Of a stretch of 64,000 nt of DNA, positions 42,613-51,949 are shown in pieces. A model generated the notes under the pieces. The model made no database searches, was not told where the DNA came from, and worked only from the letters and a program-made list of their open reading frames with translations. Every line of letters begins with the position of its first letter. Within the stretch, counting starts at the first letter, position 1. Location: the NCBI RefSeq assembly GCF_003287935.1, contig NZ_CP030287.1, positions 6,100,613 through 6,164,612 of the forward strand. Reading direction: 5' to 3'. The stretch is from Streptomyces sp. ICC1 (GTDB lineage: Bacteria; Actinomycetota; Actinomycetes; Streptomycetales; Streptomycetaceae). Both the position numbers and the translations under genes were made by a program.

Positions 42613-43884
42613 GTGTCTGATCTTCTCCGTGAACCGTGGCTGCGCGGCATCGCCTTCAATCCGGCGGCTCCCTCCGATGTACTGATACGCCTGATGGGTG
42701 AAGTGGCCGGTGAGGCCGGCCTGTTGATGTGCGAGGGCCGCGACCTGCCCGACGCCGCCATCGACGCGGCCCTGCGCCATCCGGGCAGGAAGATCCGCGG
42801 CGCCCTCGCCCTCAACCGGCACGTCGACCCCGCGCGACTCGCCCCCTTGGCCACGGACCAGTCGGGGATCGTCCGCTATCGGCTCGCTGCCGGCCCCCGC
42901 CCCCGCCCCCGACGGGTCCGACCGCTGCCGGACGACATCCTCGTCACCCTCCTGACCGCCCAGGACGGGGGCGAGGACGGCATGCTCACCGAACACGAGA
43001 TCGTCCAGGAGCTCAGCTCCTCGCGGCAGATCCCCCTGTCCTTCCACCGCTCCATGGCCGGGCACGAGCACCCGGAGATTCGCGAACGCGCCGCCTGGGA
43101 GTGGCAGTCGCTCACCCCTGGACAGCGGGAGGCCCTGCTCGACGACGCCGTCCCCGCGGTACGGGAAGCGGCGCAGGAGCACAGTTGGGAGCTGGACCCG
43201 GAGCGGGTGGAGGCCACGCTGCCGTCCATCGGCTCGCACAGCAGGTCGTTCTTCCTCGGCAGGTGCGCCCTGTCCCCGGCGCTCATCGAGCAGTGCTTCG
43301 CGGATGACGAGGTGCACCCCCTGACCTGGAACCGTCACATCCCGGCCGACGCCGTTGCCCGGCTCGCCCGCCACCCCGAGGCGAAGATCCGCGAGATGGC
43401 CGCCGCCCGGCCCGACCTGGCACCGGACCTGGTCGCCGAACTGAGGGAGGACCCGGACCAGGACGTGCGGATGCGCGCCCGCCTCCACCCCTTCCCCCGC
43501 ACCTGGGCCGAGTACTGGGCGATCTACGGGGTCATCGGGCACGGTCCGGACTGGACCGGCCCGATCACCGAGTCGGCCACCGAGCCGTCCCCCGAATGGC
43601 TCGCCGCCTGCGCGACGTCCGAGGAACCGGTGCTGCGCCGGGTCGCGGCGAGCCGGCCCGGCCTGCCCGCAGAACTCGTCGCGACCCTCGCGCGGGACGA
43701 AGACGAGGAGGTACGGATCCGGCTGGCCTGCCACCACCCGTTGGCTCCGCCCCACCTCCTCCTGGCAGTCACCGTCACCCCCCCGGCCCACCGCCCGCTC
43801 ACCATCCCGCCCGAGGCCGACCCGGCACCCTCCCCCGCCTCATGCCCGTCCCCCAACTCCGCCGCACTCCTCGCCCCCCACTGA
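42613..43884 (+). CDS. Leucine-rich-repeat-variant (LRV) repeat protein
   Basis: 423 residues from the GTG at 42613. ~24-residue LRV/HEAT-like units are visible, for example AAIDAALRHPGRKIRGALAL, AVARLARHPEAKIREMAAA, LVAELREDPDQDVRMRARL and LVATLARDEDEEVRIRLAC. A Pro/Ala-rich tail of about 40 residues ends it. It is the same kind of solenoid as the protein at 20816-22288. No catalytic motif. Likely a binding protein; partner unknown. Confidence 0.82.
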   Translation: MSDLLREPWLRGIAFNPAAPSDVLIRLMGEVAGEAGLLMCEGRDLPDAAIDAALRHPGRKIRGALALNRHVDPARLAPLATDQSGIVRYRLAAGPRPRPRRVRPLPDDILVTLLTAQDGGEDGMLTEHEIVQELSSSRQIPLSFHRSMAGHEHPEIRERAAWEWQSLTPGQREALLDDAVPAVREAAQEHSWELDPERVEATLPSIGSHSRSFFLGRCALSPALIEQCFADDEVHPLTWNRHIPADAVARLARHPEAKIREMAAARPDLAPDLVAELREDPDQDVRMRARLHPFPRTWAEYWAIYGVIGHGPDWTGPITESATEPSPEWLAACATSEEPVLRRVAASRPGLPAELVATLARDEDEEVRIRLACHHPLAPPHLLLAVTVTPPAHRPLTIPPEADPAPSPASCPSPNSAALLAPH

Positions 43885-43930
43885 TGCACAGGGGGCCGGG
43901 CATGGGTCCGGGCATGGCCCGACGGTACAT

Positions 43931-43945
43931 CTGACGGGCAGTCAG
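43931..43945. promoter_or_regulatory. Palindromic operator 1 of the acyl-CoA regulon
   Basis: CTGACGGGCAGTCAG fits the pattern CTGACGG-N3-GTCAG, 110 bp upstream of the acyl-CoA dehydrogenase start. The same pattern is at 57252, and close variants are at 44020 and 46456. Confidence 0.7.
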
Positions 43946-44019
43946 TTTCTAGCCCATGTGGCGGCGCCCGCGCACTGAAGCGCCCCGCCCCCTGTGCATC
44001 TGGCGCCACCCGCCCTAAC

Positions 44020-44034
44020 ATGACGGCCCGTCAG
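44020..44034. promoter_or_regulatory. Palindromic operator 2 of the acyl-CoA regulon
   Basis: ATGACGGCCCGTCAG, one base from the pattern CTGACGG-N3-GTCAG, 20 bp upstream of the acyl-CoA dehydrogenase start, where a repressor would block RNA polymerase. Confidence 0.7.
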
Positions 44035-44054
44035 ATACGGGGAGGAGCCCGACG

Positions 44055-45254
44055 ATGGATGCCGCCTTCACCGCGGAGCAGGACGAGATGCGCCGTACCC
44101 TGCGCGAGATCCTGGGCAAACGCTGCGGCCCGGACGAGGTCAAGGCCGCCGTCCGCACCGCCGCCGGACACGACCGCGAGCTGTGGCAGCAGCTCGCCCA
44201 GCAGCTCGGACTGCCGGGCATCGCCGTGGCCGAGGAGTACGGCGGTGTCGGCTGCACCCCCGCCGACCTCGCCCTGGCCTGCGAGGAGACCGGGCGGGTG
44301 CTGCTGCCCTCGCCGCTGCTGGCCACCGCCGTGCTCGCCGCGCCGCTGGTCACCGCCCTGGGCACCGGAACCCAGCGCTCCACCCTGCTCCCGCCGCTCG
44401 CGGCCGGCGGCCTCACCGCCGCCCTCGCCGTCCCCGGCCCGGCCCTCGCCACCGCCCTCGCGCTCACCTCGGACGACGTCCGCGGCGACTGGGCCGGCGG
44501 AGGCCGCGCCGGAGGCGTGCAGGCCCGCGCCGTGGACGGCGGCTGGCGGCTCTACGGGGAGGTCGCCCAGGTGCTCGACGGGCACAGCGCAGCCCTGCTG
44601 CTCGTCGCCGCGCACACGGGGGGCTTCGCCCGCAGCCGCACCCTGCTCTTCCTCGTACGGGAGGACGCGCCCGGCCTCGTACGGGCCCGGCAGGCCACCC
44701 TCGACGAGACCCGGCCGCAGGGCCGCGTCCAGCTGAGGGACGTCGAAGCCGAACTGCTCGGTGGCGGCGGCCCGGACGCCGGAGCGGACGTGCTCGGCGC
44801 CCTCGCCGCAGCCGGCCGCGGCGCCGCCGCCGTCCTGGCCGCGGAGGCGGTCGGCGCGGCCGGGCAGGCACTCGCCCGCACTGTGGAGTACGTACAGCAG
44901 CGCGAGCAGTTCGGCCGGGCCATCGGCTCGTTCCAGGCCGTCAAACACCGGCTCGCCGACCTCTACGTACAGGTCCAGGCGGCCCGCTCGGCCGCCTACT
45001 ACGCCGCCTGGGACCCGCACCAGGGCGGCCTCGCCCTCGCCCAGGCCCTGGAAGCCCTGCGGACCACCGCCGGCGAGGCGATCCAGCTGCACGGCGGCAT
45101 CGGCTTCACCTGGGAGCACGACGCCCACCTCTACTTCAAGCGGGCGGCCGCCGACGAACTGCTCTTCGGTCCCGTCCACCGGCTGCGCGCCCACGCCGCG
45201 GACGCCGCCGGCCTGTTCACCCCCGCCCCACGGAACGAGAAGGTGGCCGTCTGA
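44055..45254 (+). CDS. Acyl-CoA dehydrogenase
   Basis: 399 residues. N-terminal helical domain with LGLPGIAVAEEYGGVGCTPA, a beta domain, and a C-terminal FAD domain: REQFGRAIGSFQAVKHRLAD and QLHGGIGFTWEHDAHLYFKR. It introduces the alpha-beta double bond in an acyl-CoA using FAD. The position normally holding the catalytic Glu in many straight-chain enzymes is not obvious, as in heteromeric steroid-side-chain FadE types. The stop overlaps the next start (ATGA). Two operators upstream tie it to the TetR at 45815 and to the fadD-like gene at 57294. Confidence 0.92.
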   Translation: MDAAFTAEQDEMRRTLREILGKRCGPDEVKAAVRTAAGHDRELWQQLAQQLGLPGIAVAEEYGGVGCTPADLALACEETGRVLLPSPLLATAVLAAPLVTALGTGTQRSTLLPPLAAGGLTAALAVPGPALATALALTSDDVRGDWAGGGRAGGVQARAVDGGWRLYGEVAQVLDGHSAALLLVAAHTGGFARSRTLLFLVREDAPGLVRARQATLDETRPQGRVQLRDVEAELLGGGGPDAGADVLGALAAAGRGAAAVLAAEAVGAAGQALARTVEYVQQREQFGRAIGSFQAVKHRLADLYVQVQAARSAAYYAAWDPHQGGLALAQALEALRTTAGEAIQLHGGIGFTWEHDAHLYFKRAAADELLFGPVHRLRAHAADAAGLFTPAPRNEKVAV

Positions 45255-45739
45255 TGGCTGTGTCCGCCGGCGTCGGCGTCAAACTGATGCAGAAGGTCTC
45301 CTCGACCCTGCTGTTCGCCAAAATCGCACCGCACGTCATCCCCGCCATGGACAAGGCGGTGCACAAGCTGACCCGCGGCAAGGTCATCCTCAGCGCCCAG
45401 ATGCTCCCCGGCGTGATCCTCACCGCCAAGGGAGCCAAGACCGGCGCCCCGCGCACCACCCCGCTCGCGTGCATGCCGGAGCAGGACGGTGTGAGCTGGC
45501 TGTTGATCGGCTCCAACTTCGGCCGCCCCGGACACCCGGCATGGACCGCGAACCTGCTCAAGAACCCTGACGCGGACGTCAGTTGGAAGGGCACCAACAT
45601 CGCCGTGCGCGCCCGCCTGCTGGCGGGCGAGGAGCGCGCGGCCGCCTGGCAGGCCGCGTTGAAGTTCTGGCCGCCGTACGCGACGTACCAGGCGCGCATC
45701 GAGCGCGAGATCCGGTTGTTCCGCCTGGAGCGTCGCTGA
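45254..45739 (+). CDS. Deazaflavin-dependent (F420) nitroreductase-family oxidoreductase
   Basis: 161 residues; its ATG shares bases with the stop of the acyl-CoA dehydrogenase (ATGA), so translation is coupled. The split-barrel DDN/FDOR-B signature is present: LTAKGAKTGAPRTTPLACMP, SWLLIGSNFGRPGHPAWTAN, LLKNPDADV and a C-terminal FWPPYATYQARIER. Members use F420H2 (deazaflavin) to reduce enones, quinones or nitro groups. Coupling to a dehydrogenase suggests a reductive step on the same acyl-CoA or lipid substrate. Confidence 0.9.
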   Translation: MAVSAGVGVKLMQKVSSTLLFAKIAPHVIPAMDKAVHKLTRGKVILSAQMLPGVILTAKGAKTGAPRTTPLACMPEQDGVSWLLIGSNFGRPGHPAWTANLLKNPDADVSWKGTNIAVRARLLAGEERAAAWQAALKFWPPYATYQARIEREIRLFRLERR

Positions 45740-45814
45740 TCGCGGCGGAGGTCCCGTAGGGGCTGACGGCGGCACAGGCCGCCGAGGGCGGCGGACCCGG
45801 TGGGGGTCCGCCGC

Positions 45815-46462
45815 TCACTTCGTGGGCTTCTTGCCCGTGATGCCGAGGTGGACCAGGAGCGCCAGGTTCGGCTTCAGCTCGGCCTGCTTGACGCCCCAGG
45901 TCTGGAAGCCCTTCTGGTGCGAGGCGACCGCGGCCAGCATCGCGACCAGCGAGCCGGCCATCGCGGCAGGGCTGACGTCCTTGTCCACCTTGCCCTTGGC
46001 CTGGAGGTCCTTCATCGACTCCGTGAGGGAGTTGGTGACGGAGTTGAGGATCTTCATGCGGATCTTGTAGAACCGCTTGTCGCCCTCCGCCGCGCCGAGG
46101 TCGACGACCCGCAGGATCGCGTCGTTGCGCCGCCAGAAGTCCAGGAACCCCTCGACCAGTTCTTCGGCCGCGGCCCACCCCGCCTTCCCGACCCACGCGC
46201 GTCCCTCGACCAACGAGGTCAGCTGCGCACCCTCGTTGGCCATGCGCTCGGCGATCTCCAGGACGGCGCCCTCGACGTCCGGGAAGTACTGGTAGAAGGT
46301 CGCGGGGGAGGTACCGGCCTTGCGGGCGACGTCGATCACTTTGACGTCGCGGTACGGCGAGGAGCTGAGCATCTCGCTGAGGCAGTCGAGCAGCTTCTGC
46401 CTCGTCGCCTGACCGCGCCGGCCGGCAACGCGGCCGTCGACGGTGCGTACTTGTCCTGTCAT
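45815..46462 (-). CDS. TetR-family regulator, probable repressor of the acyl-CoA genes
   Basis: 215 residues from the ATG at 46462. HTH: KLLDCLSEMLSSSPYRDVKV, DVARKAGTSPATFYQYFPDV. The ligand domain resembles actinobacterial fatty-acid/steroid responsive TetR proteins (FILDFWRRNDAILRVVDLG-like segment FLDFWRRNDAILRVVDLGAA). It is convergent with the acyl-CoA dehydrogenase pair. A palindrome overlapping its own start codon (46456-46470) is one base from the operator found upstream of the dehydrogenase and the acyl-CoA ligase, which argues strongly for autoregulation and a shared regulon. Ligand probably an acyl-CoA; inferred. Confidence 0.9.
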   Translation of the reverse strand: MTGQVRTVDGRVAGRRGQATRQKLLDCLSEMLSSSPYRDVKVIDVARKAGTSPATFYQYFPDVEGAVLEIAERMANEGAQLTSLVEGRAWVGKAGWAAAEELVEGFLDFWRRNDAILRVVDLGAAEGDKRFYKIRMKILNSVTNSLTESMKDLQAKGKVDKDVSPAAMAGSLVAMLAAVASHQKGFQTWGVKQAELKPNLALLVHLGITGKKPTK

Positions 46463-46470
46463 GCCGTCAG
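46456..46470. promoter_or_regulatory. Operator variant overlapping the TetR start codon
   Basis: On the minus strand CTGACGGCATGACAG: 11 of the 12 fixed positions of CTGACGG-N3-GTCAG. The ATG of the TetR gene lies within it. Confidence 0.6.
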
Positions 46471-46633
46471 CTTACCGAGGGGGGATCGGCGCGCTATTCG
46501 GCCGCCTGCAAATGGGGTTACGGGGTACCTGGCCTGGGCGTACCCCCCTCCCGGCAGCGGCGGGCGGCCGCTTTCGGCCGGGCGGGCCCCACGGGCGCGC
46601 CATCCGACTTGAGTCCCTATCCCCCGAATAGTC

Positions 46634-46654
46634 TTATCAACAGGCTGTGGACAA
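46634..46654. other. Two DnaA-box-like nonamers
   Basis: TTATCAACA (46634-46642) and TGTGGACAA (46646-46654, complement TTGTCCACA). The second is the preferred Streptomyces DnaA box. It lies in the 289-bp gap before the VOC gene. No cluster of boxes, so not an origin. Confidence 0.45.
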
Positions 46655-46751
46655 GTTTTCGGGCACATCATGATCCGGAGGTGCACGGCTGGGCGGGTAC
46701 GGCGGGGCGCACACCCCCACACACCCCCGCACAACGGAAGGAACCGGGCTC

Positions 46752-47558
46752 ATGGCCGCATTCGCGGAAGGCGCACCCTGCTGGGTCGACGCCTCCCTGC
46801 CGGACGTGGAGGCGGGCAAGCGCTTCTACGGTGAGCTCTTCGGGTGGACCTTCGCCGACGGCGCGGGACCCGAGTACGGGCACTACACCCAGGCCTACAG
46901 CCGGGGCCGCAACGTCGCCGCCCTCGCCCCCAAGCCCGACGGCCGCATGCCGACCGTCTGGGGCGTCTACCTCTACACGACCGACGCGTACGCCTGCGCC
47001 CAGCGGATCCGCGCCGCCGGCGGCCAGCTGGTGATGGACCCGATGCCCGTCGGCCCGTACGGGACCGCCGCGATGGCCGCCGACCCCGGCGGCGCCGTCT
47101 TCGGCCTGTGGCAGCCCGGCACCCACCACGGCTTCGACGCCCAGAACGAGCCCTACACGTACTGCTGGACCGAGGTCTACACCCGCGCCCGCGACGCCGT
47201 GGACGTCTTCTACGCCAAGGTCTTCGGCTACGTCCCCCGGGACGAGGACGTCGCCGACGGCTCCGGCGGCGCCGAATACCGCCTCTGGTCCCCGCCCGGC
47301 AGCGCGCCCGGCCCGGAATCCGCCGTCATGGGCCGCAGCCTCATCACCGACGCCTTCCCCGCCGTCATGCCCGCGCACTTTCTCGTCTACTTCGCCGTAC
47401 CGGACTGCGACCAGTCCGTCGCCATGGTCCAGCGCCTGGGCGGACGGGTGACCGCGGACCCCTTCGACACCCCCTACGGGCGGATCGCGGTCGTCGCCGA
47501 CAACCAGGGGGCGGTCTTCGGGCTGCTGTCGGAACCCCGCACGAAGCCGGGCCAGTAG
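46752..47558 (+). CDS. Two-domain VOC (glyoxalase/bleomycin-resistance fold) protein
   Basis: 268 residues. Two tandem beta-alpha-beta-beta-beta modules: residues 5-130 (CWVDASLPDVEAGKRFYGEL ... DPGGAVFGLWQPG) and 140-260 (YTYCWTEVYTRARDAVDVFY ... VADNQGAVFGLLSEP). Streptomycete proteins of this type are often close to hydroxylases or act in stress; the metal ligands are not fully conserved so catalysis is uncertain. GGAAGGA precedes the ATG at 46752. Confidence 0.87.
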   Translation: MAAFAEGAPCWVDASLPDVEAGKRFYGELFGWTFADGAGPEYGHYTQAYSRGRNVAALAPKPDGRMPTVWGVYLYTTDAYACAQRIRAAGGQLVMDPMPVGPYGTAAMAADPGGAVFGLWQPGTHHGFDAQNEPYTYCWTEVYTRARDAVDVFYAKVFGYVPRDEDVADGSGGAEYRLWSPPGSAPGPESAVMGRSLITDAFPAVMPAHFLVYFAVPDCDQSVAMVQRLGGRVTADPFDTPYGRIAVVADNQGAVFGLLSEPRTKPGQ

Positions 47559-47941
47559 CCGTACGAGAGCCCGGCCGGTAGCGGTACGAGAGCCCGGCCG
47601 ACAGTCGTACGAGCCCGGGCCGACAGCCCTACGAAAGCCCGCGCCGAGCCCGCGCCGAGCCCGCGCCGAGCCCGCCCGGCACCCCGTACGGGCCTCGCGC
47701 GCGGCCCCGTACGGGCGCGGGCGCGTGATCCCCCGGCGGGTTCCCGTACGAACCCGCCCGCGTACCCGGGGCCGGACCAGGCCCGGGCCTGACAGAATCG
47801 GTGTGCGCGACCGCGGGCGGCGCCCGGCGGTGCGACGCCGCACGGGCCGACCGCCGTGTGCCGGCGCGCGTGCAGGTGGCGTGCTTGTTGGAGGAGCGGG
47901 GGCCCGCGCGGGAGCCCGTACGGGGATGGGTGTGGAGGCGA
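47559..47941. repeat. GC-rich intergenic stretch with short direct repeats
   Basis: After the VOC stop, degenerate repeats of CGTACGAGAGCCCGGCCG (47560-47640) are followed by about four copies of GCGCCGAGCCC (47640-47680). The rest, up to the kinase start, shows no gene on either strand. The kinase promoter is probably in the last 150 bp. Confidence 0.6.
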
Positions 47942-50416
47942 GTGGTGGAGCAGCTGACGCAGCACGACCCGAGACGGATCGGCCCCTTCGAGGTGCTGGG
48001 ACGGCTCGGCGCCGGCGGCATGGGGCTGGTCTATCTCGCCAGGTCGGCATCCGGCCGGCGGGTCGCGATCAAGACGGTGCGCACCGAGCTCGCCGAGGAC
48101 CAGCTGTTCCGCGTGCGCTTCACCCGCGAGGTGGAGGCGGCCCGCGCCGTCTCCGGCTTCTACACCGCGGCCGTGGTCGACGCCGACCCGCGCGCGGCCG
48201 TGCCGTGGCTGGCCACCGCGTACGTGCCCGCGCCCTCCCTGGAGGAGATCGTCCACGAGTGCGGGCCCATGCCCGCCCAGGCCGTACGGTGGCTCGCCGC
48301 GGGCATCGCCGAGGCCCTGCAGTCCATCCACGGGGCCGGCCTGGTCCACCGTGACCTGAAGCCGTCCAACGTGCTCGTCGTCGAGGACGGCCCGCGCGTG
48401 ATCGACTTCGGCATCGCCAGCGGCGTCTCCAACACCCGCCTGACCATGACGAACGTCGCCGTCGGCACCCCCGCCTACATGTCGCCCGAGCAGGCCAAGG
48501 ACTCGCGCAGCGTCAAGGGCGCCAGCGACGTCTTCTCGCTCGGCTCCACCCTCGTCTTCGCCGCCACCGGGCACCCGCCCTACCACGGGGCGAACCCGGT
48601 GGAGACGGTCTTCATGCTGCTGCGCGAGGGCCCCAACCTGGAGGGGCTCCCGGACGAGCTCCGCCCGCTCATCGAATCCTGCATGCAGATGGACGCCACG
48701 CAGCGGCCCACCCCGGCCGACCTGCAGGCGCAGCTCGCCCCGCACCTCTTCGAGGGCGGCGACGAGAGCGGCACCGCCTCCGCCTGGCTGCCCACGCGCG
48801 CCGTCGCGATGATCGAGGCCCGGCGCGCGGGCCACCGCAACGCCGCCGCAGCGGCAGCCGCTGCCGCCGCCGCAGCCTCCGCGGCCTCCGCCGCAGCGGC
48901 CTCGGCGGCCGCCGCCTCCGCCGCGGCCTCCGTGCCGGCCCCCAGCGCCCACCTGCCCGGCCCGGGCGGCCCCGGCATCGCCGCCGGGCCCGCCACGCAC
49001 CGCCGCCCGCGCGGCGGAGCCGACCCCTGGCTGGACCCGCGGACCGGCCAGGCCGTCCCCCAGCGCCCCGCGCACCCCCCGATGGCTCCCTCCGGCGAGC
49101 CCGTCCGCCTCGGCGGCTCCGCGGTCCCGATCGGCCCCGGCCCGCAGGCCTCCGCCGCCGCGCCCGCCCACGCCGCCGCCGCAGACTCGGCGACCGGCTG
49201 GATCCGCCCGCCCGGCGGCGGCTCGGTGGTCGGCCCCGCGCCCGTCCCCTCCGTACCCGGGCCCGCCGGCCCGGCACCGGACAGCGGACGCTGGCGGCCC
49301 TGGCGCTTCCGCATGTCCAACGAGGTCTGGGGCACCCCGACCGTCGCCGGCGACCTGCTGTACGTCACCTCCTTCGAGGTCCACGCCCTGGACGTGGCCA
49401 GCGGCCGCCGCCAGTTCAAGACCCGCGACGTCGCCTGGTCCATGGCCGTCGCCGACGGCCGCATCCACGCCTCCGACGGCCCCTCCCTCTACGCCCTCGA
49501 CGCCGGCGACGGCTCCGAGCGCTGGCGCCTGTCCACCGACGCCTGGGTCTACGCGCTGCGCGCCGACCGGGGCACCGTGGTCACCGCCACGCGCGGCGGC
49601 GGAGTACAGGCCTGGGAGGCCTCCAGCGGCCACAAGCTGTGGGAGCTCACGGGCGCGCAGAGCGATTTCGAGACCACCGAGGCGGCGCCCGTCCTGCACG
49701 ACGGCACGGTGTACGTGTGGCAGGACGCGCGGCTGCGCGCCCTGGACGCCCGCTCCGGCCGCGAGTCCTGGTCCTACCCGGTCGGCGACGCGGGCTCCTG
49801 CGGAAACGTGCCGGTGCGCGTCGCACCGGCGGCGGACGGCAACGTCTACGTCTGCGCGGGCACCCGGGTGATCTCCATCGACCGGGCCTCCGGCCGGGTC
49901 CGCTGGCACTTCGAGGCCCCCGCCGTGTTCCTGGCGCCCCCGGCCTTCGCGCCCGGCGCGGCCGTCACGGGCGGCGGCGTCTACCTCGCCGACTACCTGG
50001 GCACCGTGTACGCCCTGGACGCGGCCACCGGCAAGGACCGCTGGCGCATCGCCACCGAGCCCCGCCCGTCGGCGGACCCGGTCATCGTGGCCGCCGGCAA
50101 CGTCCACCTGGGCGCGGGCAGCGCGGTGTACACGCTCGACGCGGTCACCGGCACCCCGAAGTGGCGGTTCGCGGCGGGCGGCGAGATCACCGGCTCGCCC
50201 GCGGTCGCGGACGGCCGGGTCCACTTCGGTTCGGCCGACCACTGCCTGTACACCCTCGACGCGGCGGGCGGCCAGCTCCGCTGGAAGCTGGCCACGGGCG
50301 GGGAGATCACCGGGGCCCCGGTGGCCGAGGCGGGCGTGGTCTACGCGTGCAGCAAGGACCGCTGCGTGTACGCCCTCGACGCCGCCAAGGGCACGGGTAC
50401 CCGTACGGGCGGCTGA
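47942..50416 (+). CDS. Serine/threonine kinase with C-terminal PQQ beta-propeller
   Basis: 824 residues from the GTG at 47942 (a second GTG follows directly), behind GTGGAGG. Hanks-type kinase, residues 15-280: [12 protein letters not shown], Lys44 in VAIKTV, Asp138 in [11 protein letters not shown] at 155-157, [11 protein letters not shown] low-complexity Ala linker (about 300-335) and a Pro/Gly-rich segment follow. Residues about 455-820 are PQQ-like propeller blades such as [35 protein letters not shown] and [17 protein letters not shown] see no membrane helix, so the propeller is probably a cytoplasmic sensor or scaffold. A typical streptomycete architecture. Neighbouring targets unknown. 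Confidence 0.93.
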   Translation: MVEQLTQHDPRRIGPFEVLGRLGAGGMGLVYLARSASGRRVAIKTVRTELAEDQLFRVRFTREVEAARAVSGFYTAAVVDADPRAAVPWLATAYVPAPSLEEIVHECGPMPAQAVRWLAAGIAEALQSIHGAGLVHRDLKPSNVLVVEDGPRVIDFGIASGVSNTRLTMTNVAVGTPAYMSPEQAKDSRSVKGASDVFSLGSTLVFAATGHPPYHGANPVETVFMLLREGPNLEGLPDELRPLIESCMQMDATQRPTPADLQAQLAPHLFEGGDESGTASAWLPTRAVAMIEARRAGHRNAAAAAAAAAAAASAASAAAASAAAASAAASVPAPSAHLPGPGGPGIAAGPATHRRPRGGADPWLDPRTGQAVPQRPAHPPMAPSGEPVRLGGSAVPIGPGPQASAAAPAHAAAADSATGWIRPPGGGSVVGPAPVPSVPGPAGPAPDSGRWRPWRFRMSNEVWGTPTVAGDLLYVTSFEVHALDVASGRRQFKTRDVAWSMAVADGRIHASDGPSLYALDAGDGSERWRLSTDAWVYALRADRGTVVTATRGGGVQAWEASSGHKLWELTGAQSDFETTEAAPVLHDGTVYVWQDARLRALDARSGRESWSYPVGDAGSCGNVPVRVAPAADGNVYVCAGTRVISIDRASGRVRWHFEAPAVFLAPPAFAPGAAVTGGGVYLADYLGTVYALDAATGKDRWRIATEPRPSADPVIVAAGNVHLGAGSAVYTLDAVTGTPKWRFAAGGEITGSPAVADGRVHFGSADHCLYTLDAAGGQLRWKLATGGEITGAPVAEAGVVYACSKDRCVYALDAAKGTGTRTGG

Positions 50417-50585
50417 GCCGGGACCGGGCCGGGAGCGGGCCGGGACCCGGGCCGCGGCTGAGCTGCGGTGGAGCTTCCGCGGAGCCGTCGCGGAGCCGTA
50501 CGGGGGCCGCCGCTGAGCCGTCCGGGGGTCGCGTCATGGCCCCCTCCGGGTCGCGCAGCACACCGGGAGTGACAGGATGGACCCC

Positions 50586-51080
50586 ATGAGCAACGTATTC
50601 TTCGACATCACCATCGACGGCCAGCCCGCCGGCCGCATCGTCTTCAACCTCTTCGACGAGGTCGTCCCGAAGACCGCCCAGAACTTCCGCGAGCTCGCCA
50701 CCGGCCAGCACGGCTTCGGCTACGCGGGTTCCCCGTTCCACCGCGTCATCCCGCAGTTCATGCTGCAGGGCGGCGACTTCACCCGGCAGAACGGCACGGG
50801 CGGCAAGAGCATCTACGGCGAGAAGTTCGCCGACGAGAACTTCGAGCTGAAGCACACCCGCCCGTACCTGCTCTCGATGGCGAACGCCGGCCGCAACACC
50901 AACGGCTCGCAGTTCTTCATCACCACGGTCGTCACCCCGTGGCTCGACGGCAAGCACGTCGTCTTCGGCGAGGTCGTCGAGGGCACGGAGCTCGTCGACC
51001 AGATCGAGAAGCTCGGCACCCCCTCGGGCTCCACGCGCGGCAAGATCGAGGTCGCGGCCTCCGGCGTCGTCGAGGCCTGA
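50586..51080 (+). CDS. Cyclophilin-type peptidyl-prolyl isomerase
   Basis: 164 residues from the ATG at 50586, after AGGATGG. Complete single-domain cyclophilin: [34 protein letters not shown] with the catalytic Arg, [12 protein letters not shown] and [12 protein letters not shown]. It speeds prolyl bond isomerisation in folding. Cytoplasmic, no signal peptide. It follows the kinase by 170 bp in the same direction. Confidence 0.95.
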   Translation: MSNVFFDITIDGQPAGRIVFNLFDEVVPKTAQNFRELATGQHGFGYAGSPFHRVIPQFMLQGGDFTRQNGTGGKSIYGEKFADENFELKHTRPYLLSMANAGRNTNGSQFFITTVVTPWLDGKHVVFGEVVEGTELVDQIEKLGTPSGSTRGKIEVAASGVVEA

Positions 51081-51107
51081 TCCCCACCCCGCCCGCAACG
51101 GCTGGCC

Positions 51108-51135
51108 GGCCCCGCCCCCTCAGGGGGACGGGGCC
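51108..51135. terminator. Bidirectional hairpin terminator
   Basis: GGCCCCGCCCCC and GGGGGACGGGGCC pair with one bulged A around TCA, between the cyclophilin and the convergent membrane-protein gene. Confidence 0.65.
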
Positions 51136-51157
51136 GCCGTCATGTCCGGGTGCGGCG

Positions 51158-51811
51158 CTACGAGCCGTCCTTGGGCGGGTCGGGCCGCGGGTCCGGCCGC
51201 CAGGGGTGCGTCTCCGGGGTGACCGGGTACGGGTACGTGCCCTCCTGGCCGCCGTACGGGCCCTCCTGGCCGGCGCCCGGGCCCGGGCCCGGGGCGTACG
51301 GGTCCGGGGCGCGGTCGGGGTTCGTGCGGTCGGGGTTCTGGCGGTCCAGGCTCTGCCGGTCGCGGCGGTCGAGGCTGCGGCGGGCGCGGCGGCCGGGCCG
51401 GCCGCTCATCACGGCCGCCGCCAGCAGGAGCAGGGCGCCCGCGCCGAAGGCGTTGGCGAGGCCGTCGCCCAGGCCCAGGCCGTCGCCGCCGACCGAGAGG
51501 CTGCCCGCCGCCTGGCCCTGACGGACCATCCAGAGCACGGCGAAGCCGAGGACGACGATCCCGGCGCAGGCCATCAGCAGCCGCGAGCGCAGCACGATCG
51601 CGACCAGCGCGAGCAGGGCGGCGAAGAGGAAGGGCAGCAGGAGCGAGCCCAGCAGGGCCGCCTTGGTGTCGGTGATCCCGGCGGCGGTGAACAGCTCCTG
51701 GATCCGGTAGTCGCGCCCGTGACGGCCGTCGTACCAGGCACGGAAGGGGCTCCAGACGGCTGCCGTCGCTCCGATCAGACCCAACAGCGAGCCGAGTACG
51801 TTGCGGATCAT
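51158..51811 (-). CDS. Hypothetical membrane protein with disordered C-terminus
   Basis: 217 residues from the ATG at 51811. Four hydrophobic stretches: VLGSLLGLIGATAAVW, AALLGSLLLPFLFAALLALV, LLMACAGIVVLGFAVLWMV and FGAGALLLLAAAVM. The last 80 residues are charged then Pro/Gly-rich (RRSLDRRDRQSLDRQNPDR, then PGPGPGAGQEGPYGGQEG). No known domain recognised. Between cyclophilin and a secreted protein; looks like a core streptomycete gene. Confidence 0.78.
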   Translation of the reverse strand: MIRNVLGSLLGLIGATAAVWSPFRAWYDGRHGRDYRIQELFTAAGITDTKAALLGSLLLPFLFAALLALVAIVLRSRLLMACAGIVVLGFAVLWMVRQGQAAGSLSVGGDGLGLGDGLANAFGAGALLLLAAAVMSGRPGRRARRSLDRRDRQSLDRQNPDRTNPDRAPDPYAPGPGPGAGQEGPYGGQEGTYPYPVTPETHPWRPDPRPDPPKDGS

Positions 51812-51949
51812 GCCCGGCCCTCCGGGGGATGTGGGTCTGGATCTCGGTCCCGACGCTACGCCCGCCCTCCGGCTCCCGCACGCGGAGCCCGGCCCGCGGC
51901 CCGTACCACCTGGTAGCGTGCCGCCGAGTTTCCAGGGGGAGGAGTGGCC

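Noticed and set aside
46634..46654. Chromosomal origin
   Set aside because: Only two boxes, and no dnaA, dnaN or AT-rich unwinding region nearby.
47474..50242. 922-codon open frame antisense to the kinase
   Set aside because: Mirror frame of kinase and propeller codons; no ribosome site or domain.
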